The notes beneath the pieces were generated by a model. The model was not told the origin of the DNA. It made no database searches and worked only from the letters and a program-made list of their open reading frames with translations. This document shows, in pieces, positions 58,501 through 64,000 of a DNA stretch of 64,000 bases. Both the position numbers and the translations under genes were made by a program. Location: NCBI GenBank assembly GCA_963855995.1, contig OY979720.1, positions 3,598,501-3,662,500 of the forward strand, given 5' to 3'. Source of the stretch: Muricea muricata. Taxonomy: Eukaryota > Cnidaria > Anthozoa > Malacalcyonacea > Plexauridae. Each line of letters opens with the position of its first letter. Position 1 is the first letter of the stretch.

Positions 58501-61500
58501 CCAGGTCTGCAACATAATGTATTTTTTAAGATTACTTTTTTACGTCTGCAGGCAGGCCGCTGGAATAATAAGTTGTCTGTTATAGGATTGTAATTATTAA
58601 AATAAGGTTGGTCCACTTTACCTGTCCCCTATTGAAGAGCTCGATAATCTCTTTGAAGAGATTTTCTTTCATACATCTCTGTGTTGCGGCCTGGAACTTT
58701 CCATGATCATCAATGCTGATAGGATCATCACTCCACTATCAAAAGTCACCAAGATTTATGTTCAGGACAAACTATGAAACATTGTCTTGAAATCTTAACT
58801 GGTTTTAGTTCATGCATAAATTAACGATGAAAAATATTTACAAATTAAAACCATTGTTACCTTCAAGATGTCAGCATGCAAGAGTAACGTGAAAGCCGCC
58901 TCAGTGTAGTTCTCAACGCTCACGTGAAGTTCGTACAACTTGTACAAATATCTGGTAATAGAGAATGAGAAATTAGTTGACTAAAGCATGCTCCTCATGC
59001 ACGTGAGGCGTACGCATAAGCATAAGCAAGTAACATAACAAAGCATAACTTTTGAATTTGCGTGTGTTCTACTATAGCTTATGCTCGACGTCTTTTGCTT
59101 ATGTTTGTGTCGATGCTTATGCCGCACACTTCACTGCATTTCTTTATTTCGTCTTTTGTTTTAGCTTGTGCTTGTGCTCATGTATCTCGATTCGTAGGCC
59201 TCAGAGGAAACGTTGTCTTGTGTCATGTTGCTTTTTCTTATGTCACTAGCGAGAACCAGGCTTAAATCACATCCTGCAGGAGGTGACACTGTGCCTTCTC
59301 AAATCTTCAGTGATAATTTTTCGCAACTCTTCTCACCTTATGTACATCTCGTCACGTTTTATTTCTTTATAGAAATTCTAGAAGATAAAAATGCGAGTGA
59401 AAATATTGTTTTCAACACGAGAGAAAATAATATTAATATCTTCACGGTACCGTGTATAAAACACCCATAACCATAACCATAACTTACCAACAAGTTGACA
59501 ATACAGCTCATTCTGTTGTCAATGCTGTCATCACTGGCTAACACTGTACGATAATCTAACAATTTCTCCAGCAACGTTGTTATGGTCTCGACAAAACGTT
59601 TCCCGTCATGGCAAAGTTTGGGATTCACCGAAAAAAGGCTGGATAATCTATAAAGACAAGGTGTATATTGAAGAGACGAGAAGGAAGCACACGAGAGGCA
59701 CGTTTGCATTGGAGAACTTTCCTATTAGAGAAATTTTTGCTGTTGGGGCGATAGCTGTTCTAGATAGTGGTCTGTATTAGAGAGGTGTATGTATTAGAGA
59801 GAGATCTGTATTAGAGAGGTGTCTGTATTAGAGAGTGGTCTATATTAGAGAGATGTATGTATTAGAGAGGGATCTGTATTAGAGAGGTTTCTGTATTAGA
59901 GAGTGATAAATATTAGAGAGATGTATGTATTAGAGAGGGATCTGTATTAGAGAGGTGTCTGTATTAGAGAGTGGTAAATATTAGAGAGATGTATGTATTA
60001 GAGAGGGGTCTGTATTAGAGAGGTGTCTGTATTAGAGAGATGTATGTATTAGAGAGGGATCTGTATTAGAGAGTGGTCTGTACTAGAGTGTGGTTTGTAT
60101 CAGAGAGATGTATGTATTAGAGAGGGATCTGTATCAGAGAGGTGTCTGCATTAGAAAGAGATCTTTACTCGAGAGATGTCTCTTTTGAAGAGATGTAATT
60201 GACAAGAATCAATGAGGTTGACGCATTGCAATTGGTGGGGTAATTCTTAAATTTACTGAAGTGCTATGCCATACACCAATGGTATATGTATAAATACTAA
60301 CACAGTTTAATGCTTACATTTGGCCAAACAGAAATTTATACTCTTCGTCACCTCTACCGCTTTCAAGAATGATATCCAGTTTTCTTATTATTTCGTTTTC
60401 GATCTATAGTTTACGAAATTATTGTAGTTACGACAATAAAAAAATATCATATATATTCAAAGAAGACTTTGCGCTCAAACTAGTTTTAACCCAAGATAAA
60501 ATTACGATGATGAATGTAGTCAGTTGATTCACGAATATGTAAAAATGCTTGATTACGTAGGTTGCAGAGAGAGTAAACAAAGGTTTACAAAAGTGAATTG
60601 CGCGGTGGTAAAGCAGGAAAATTACTTAGATACATAAAATCTAGATAGTAAAACACTCACTTCTCGAAAACCTCCTTTGGCATTATTCTCGCAGATGATC
60701 ATGTCAAAAAATATCGGAATAGTATCCTTGCGGATTTCTAAATGCAACAAAATATAAATACAAATTGTTGTTGAAAGCTCCCCCCCCCCCCTTTCCCATC
60801 TGCGCGCAGATTGACCCCTCTCCTCCTTACCTCACCTCCTTCTCACCTCATCTGTGCGCAGATTGAGGCCACCATCCTTTCTCCCCTAATCTGTGCGTAT
60901 ACACTAGTCAAACTTGTATTGGTCCCATACTGGAATAATGATTAGGAACGTGGGAAAACCTGGCGCAGAAATATAAAGTCAGCAAATCTTACCTTCCTCG
61001 GGGATCAATGTCATTTCTAAAAACGGTCCAACCAAGGTGGGAATGAATCTCGTTTTGTGAGTGCCTAAATATAGAAAACAAAACTTATTAAATGCTAGAT
61101 CAACACAAGATATAAAAGCTACACAGCAAAAAACGCACAACCTGTTCTGGCCAGATGAAAACAGCATTGAACAATGTTGTGCTGCCCACATTGTTCAAGG
61201 TTGTCAACAATACCGTTCAACATTGTTACACCTGATTGGAGGCTAATTCAGGCTCATCAACTTGTTCAGTATTGTTGACAATCTTGAACAATATGGGCAG
61301 CACAACATTGTTCAATGCTGTTTAAATCGGGCTGCAGTAGGTTTTTTAATTGATTGGATTTTAATAAACTACATTATTGCAAGGCACCTATGGAAAACAG
61401 GTATTTTTATCATAATTATTTCTTGTAGATCTTGTAGAATTGTCAGTAATTAGTTAGTTTGTAAATATTGTAATTACCTAAGTGTAGCTAATTTCTATGC

Positions 61501-63728
61501 ATGTAAATCCTGATATGTTCACCGTGGGTAAATAAAGATTCTATTCTATTCTATTTTGCATTTATACCCATACGAATTCAAACTTTTACACATCAAATAT
61601 CATACCAAGCTTTTGCCACATATCCCGAATCTTCAATGCGGCATTCTTTCTCATGTCACCGTACCTAGCAAGAAAAGCATGATCGCCTTTTCGTCGAAAC
61701 ATTCAACTTCATAATAGTACATGAATTATTTCGTTGAAAAACGGACCTCAAGTACCACGTACATGAGATACTACTTACTTGGCCAAAATTTTATTCCTTT
61801 TTGTCTCAGTAAAGCTTTCCAAATTGAGAGGACCTTGTGTGATAAACGATACCGACACTTCAAAAAAATTTATCCACAGCTAATGTAAATGAACAAGGAA
61901 TATATATGAGTGACGGTCTACATGCTTACACTATCTCAAAAGTCCTTCAGATTTTACCTGAGGGATAAAGTTTTCTGTGTCCAAGAAGTTTATTTCCAAC
62001 GCTGTTGAAAAGTAGTCCAATGACTTCACGATAACACTATAGGAATACGATAAAATAGTGTACTGACGGAAGAAGTCATGGAAACAAGAACTAGGAGCCT
62101 ATTAAAGCATATGCGCTGGGAAGGGAGGCACCCTCAGTAAGCCAACCACCTATCCAAACTGGGGCCTAAAAACAATACTGACATTAACTTCTTTGAGTTC
62201 TTTCATCTTCAAACATTTGTAATACAACACTAGCATTTTTTTGCTATTATTCTTGACGACTTCTCAACTGGCAAATACTCAAAAAGGAGAATATACTTCA
62301 TACACAATTCACCCCCCCCCCCCCCCCCATACGCCACTTAGACCAGTTATAAAGTATAGAACCTAAATAAACAATTGCATATACAGAAAGAGAATAAAGC
62401 AAGTTTTTCTTGGAAATGCATACTTATTTTGAACCATAATCATCGTCACCCAATCTTTTTGATATACACTGTTTCCAATGATGTCACGGAAATGCATAAA
62501 TACGGTGATTAAGAAATCCTAGAAAAATACAAAGTAAAAATATTAAGCTCACATACGGCTCTATGGTATAGCTTTTAGCTCATCTGACCTGCAAGGAACC
62601 GACTACCGAATAGAAAACCACTTTTCTGTTCTTAGAATCGCTTACATCTCCATTTCCCTTCGTGAAACTTTTTGAAAATTAGTAAATGCGTGTAGTAAAG
62701 AAAATTGCAGAACTTAGTAACCATGCTTTATAGTGAAATTATGTATTTCTGAGGAATTTAACAGTTTGGATTAAAAAATAGATTTCCATTCGCCCTCTTG
62801 CGCGAGTACTTTCCCTGTTTTCAGATCGCTACGTGGTTTTTCTGGCGCAATCATTCTTTAAATTTTAGCCCTCCCCCCCTCCCTATTACTCACGAAAAAA
62901 GAAATACGGAACGTTCGATACCACACCGCAGATCAAGCACACAAATTTAGCACACGGTAGAAAGGAAAAGTAGAACAAGTTTCGTACAACATACATGAAG
63001 ACTTACCGTAAAGTTTTCACGGTCTGGAAATGACACCACGTATCTGTCGAAATGGTCGACGGTCATCAGACGCAACATAGAAATAAAGCATGCGAAACAT
63101 TTGCCCTGAAGGTATGAGAATATTACAATCAGTACAAAACAACAAATAAATAAATTAAATATAATTATACATAAAGACGTCAGGGCCACAATGATTGTAC
63201 CAGGACAAAATTGAATTCAACAGTACAATAATAATTAAAAATATATCACAGAGTTTATATGTAGTTTTTTTGTGATGCATGAATCCAACATACAGCAAAT
63301 GGTAGGCCCCTGTCAATTCTAATAACTTTTCTTAGCACTGGAAACAAAAGTTGGATGGCCACATGGTTGATGTCGTCGAATGTTTGTCCCTGGAAAGAAA
63401 ATTCAAATCTTTAAATCTTGCTCACAAAACATATATGTATAGCAACTGTGCAACAAACCATCAAAGTCAATAATTATATATAATATTTTATATGCTACGA
63501 ATAAATTAATTAATTACGATGCAGTTATACGTGCGGTACATAGGTAAGAAAGCTTAACAAAAGTTTAAATCCCTGATAACTAGCACACGCTTACCACGTC
63601 AGTTCGATTTAGAGTGACCAAAATATCAGAAATGATGTCCACGCACACTTTTAACTCTGATTCTGAATCTTGTCTAAGATGAGGGGCAAGCTCCCTCGTC
63701 AACATTGGTAACAGGATACGTCGAGAGA
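52527..63728 (-). CDS. DOCK1/2/5-type Rac guanine-nucleotide exchange factor, C-terminal 898 aa (28 exons; 5' end outside window)
   Basis: Exons in transcript order: 63728-63595, 63389-63294, 63105-63007, 62518-62424, 62036-61958, 61879-61779, 61664-61606, 61064-60993, 60737-60661, 60403-60318, 59647-59488, 59377-59337, 58951-58861, 58735-58622, 58506-58417, 58050-57946, 57754-57668, 57539-57485, 57136-57055, 55925-55841, 55662-55576, 55421-55245, 54775-54692, 54563-54426, 54351-54218, 53935-53854, 53325-53179, 52568-52527. Phases agree throughout. It matches the DOCK-A helical region (IPIFFDM, LLDYRTV, NRMSC) and the DHR2 GEF domain ([36 protein letters not shown] with the nucleotide-sensor stretch [16 protein letters not shown]). 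DHR2 loads GTP onto Rac at the membrane, usually with an ELMO partner. The tail is proline-rich ([28 protein letters not shown]), as needed for SH3 adaptors such as Crk. The intron at 54776-55244 uses a GC donor. Confidence 0.95.
52645..52804. repeat. 160-bp near-perfect palindrome
   Basis: Starts CATAGGCGGCCCAATTCAGT and ends in its complement, with arms of about 72 bp and a central TTAGTTAATTAACTA turn. Base changes between the arms are few. It lies in the last intron of the DOCK gene and is probably a small foldback MITE. Confidence 0.93.
53524..53707. repeat. 184-bp foldback element
   Basis: Outer arms TTATTCCGAATAAAGTTT / AAACTTTATTCAGAATAAA and inner arms TCAATTGATTCATCTTCAGC / its complement form a long hairpin. 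The inner motif ATTCATCTTCAGCAG and the CCGAATAA ends recur in the larger palindrome at 55959-56832, so the two belong to one family. Located in a DOCK intron. Confidence 0.7.
54776..55244 (-). promoter_or_regulatory. GC-AG intron in DOCK (donor AAG|GCGAGT)
   Basis: The exon 55421-55245 ends ACG AAG and the next exon begins GCG TTT at 54775, giving NYTK-AFLTE in frame, as the family requires (NYEK-AFF in relatives). The donor dinucleotide is GC (55244-55243) in the context AAG|GCGAGT, and the acceptor is TGTAG. No in-frame GT donor lies nearby that would keep the conserved sequence. Confidence 0.8.
55959..56832. mobile_element. 874-bp palindrome with about 425-bp arms (foldback element)
   Basis: The left arm (55959-56383) is repeated inverted, with few differences, at about 56407-56832 around a loop of roughly 24 bases. 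Both arms therefore encode the same spurious 66-67-codon frame on opposite strands. A 13-bp direct repeat GGTACTTGTTAAT occurs at 55948-55960 and again at 56857-56869, which may mark the insertion boundaries. The arm contains GATTTGATTCATCTTCAGCA, shared with 53524-53707. It lies in a DOCK intron between exons 57055-57136 and 55841-55925. Confidence 0.9.
59768..60178. repeat. 17-bp minisatellite, about 24 copies with higher-order pattern
   Basis: Units of TGTATTAGAGAGGTGTC alternate with TGTATTAGAGAGGGATC and TATATTAGAGAGATGTA variants, so that groups of four units tend to repeat. The array fills most of the DOCK intron between exons 60318-60403 and 59488-59647 and is purine-rich on +. Confidence 0.9.
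61158..61323. repeat. 166-bp inverted repeat (MITE-like)
   Basis: AAACAGCATTGAACAATGTT at the left is inverted at the right end, and pairing continues through GTGCTGCCCA and TTGTCAACAATAC to a loop of about 50 bases. Both arms are rich in TTGTTCAA. It lies in a DOCK intron. Confidence 0.8.
61340..61556 (+). mobile_element. probable 3' tail of a CR1/L2-like non-LTR retrotransposon
   Basis: The segment ends GGTAAATAAAGATTC followed by ATTCT repeats (TATTCTATTCTATT), the type of short tandem 3' end used by CR1/L2-group LINEs instead of poly(A). Upstream is an AT-rich stretch with a closing short frame ([21 protein letters not shown]). Only the tail is present, as is usual for 5'-truncated copies. 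Identification is from memory of such tails. Confidence 0.45.
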
Positions 63729-64000
63729 CTGCAAGTAAGAGTATGGAATACATCGCTTGGTCAGATCATTCAGGTCGTAATGAAGATTGACATACATTTA
63801 TCTGGACCGCTTGCCCATGAAGTCAACTGCTGAACAGTATTTCGGCTCACAATGATGACTCGGGTTACTGTCATCTTCAAGCCTCGAGTCGACAAGCTTT
63901 TAGGTGAATATACGTGAATGGTAATGATGACCAGGCTGTGATGGTAAGCCACTTGATGATGATGTTGATGATGAAAATGACCGTGGAAATGATGAAGGTG
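63729..64000. other. right edge, DOCK intron
   Basis: No exon recognised. ATG/GAT trinucleotide-rich low-complexity sequence begins at about 63900. Upstream DOCK exons (SH3, DHR1 and the rest of the helical region) should lie beyond the window. Confidence 0.5.

Overview
This is an AT-rich, intron-containing eukaryotic (animal) genomic window. Spliced genes with GT-AG introns, a metazoan initiator tRNA, PP2A-B55, RPL26, a DOCK-A family GEF, a biogenic-amine-like GPCR and an Emx-type homeobox all point to a metazoan. The HEPN-NACHT-WD40 receptors, the many foldback/MITE elements and the G-run repeats make a non-bilaterian, most likely a cnidarian (coral or anemone), the best inference. No species call can be made from sequence alone.

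Left third (1-28 kb): a young segmental duplication. Block A (about 325-9360) and block B (about 14760-24930) each carry a CAP/SCP-domain gene on + (exons at 453-1629 and 14054-16031) facing tail-to-tail an intronless 4.2-4.3 kb gene on - that encodes a HEPN-NACHT-WD40 (NLR-like) protein (2894-7234 and 17714-21946). Beyond block B's NLR lie a relic of a third NLR copy (22614-22781) and a third, more divergent, complete CAP gene (24803-26304) with a spare terminal-exon fragment. Block A keeps only a dead first exon of that CAP gene (9214-9247), just before an orphan Emx-like homeobox exon (9462-9694). The two NLR copies differ exactly in the HEPN catalytic motif and by a 111-bp internal duplication, so the cluster looks like a diversifying immune-type locus.

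Middle (28-38 kb): a decayed mariner-type transposon with intact terminal repeats (28158-29832), an initiator tRNA-Met (30381-30452, -), a complete 8-exon PP2A B55 regulatory subunit gene (31352-34989, -) and a 2-exon RPL26 gene (36793-37817, -). A stretch of G-run/CTTAT repeats lies between the last two.

Right (38-64 kb): a 10-exon gene for a secreted DD3-3-like protein (38741-50345, -). Its 6.3-kb intron 3 contains a complete two-exon class A GPCR gene on the opposite strand (46324-47899, +) and a truncated Tc1 transposon (43420-44422). Then follow a transposon-rich intergenic stretch with a 34-bp minisatellite, and the last 28 coding exons of a DOCK1/2/5-type Rac GEF (52527-63728, -), whose 5' part runs off the window. 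The DOCK introns hold several large palindromes, a 17-bp minisatellite and one GC-AG splice site.

Exon models were built by hand from splice consensus and reading-frame phase. For PP2A-B55, RPL26, DD3-3-like, the GPCR, DOCK and two of the CAP genes, every junction keeps phase.
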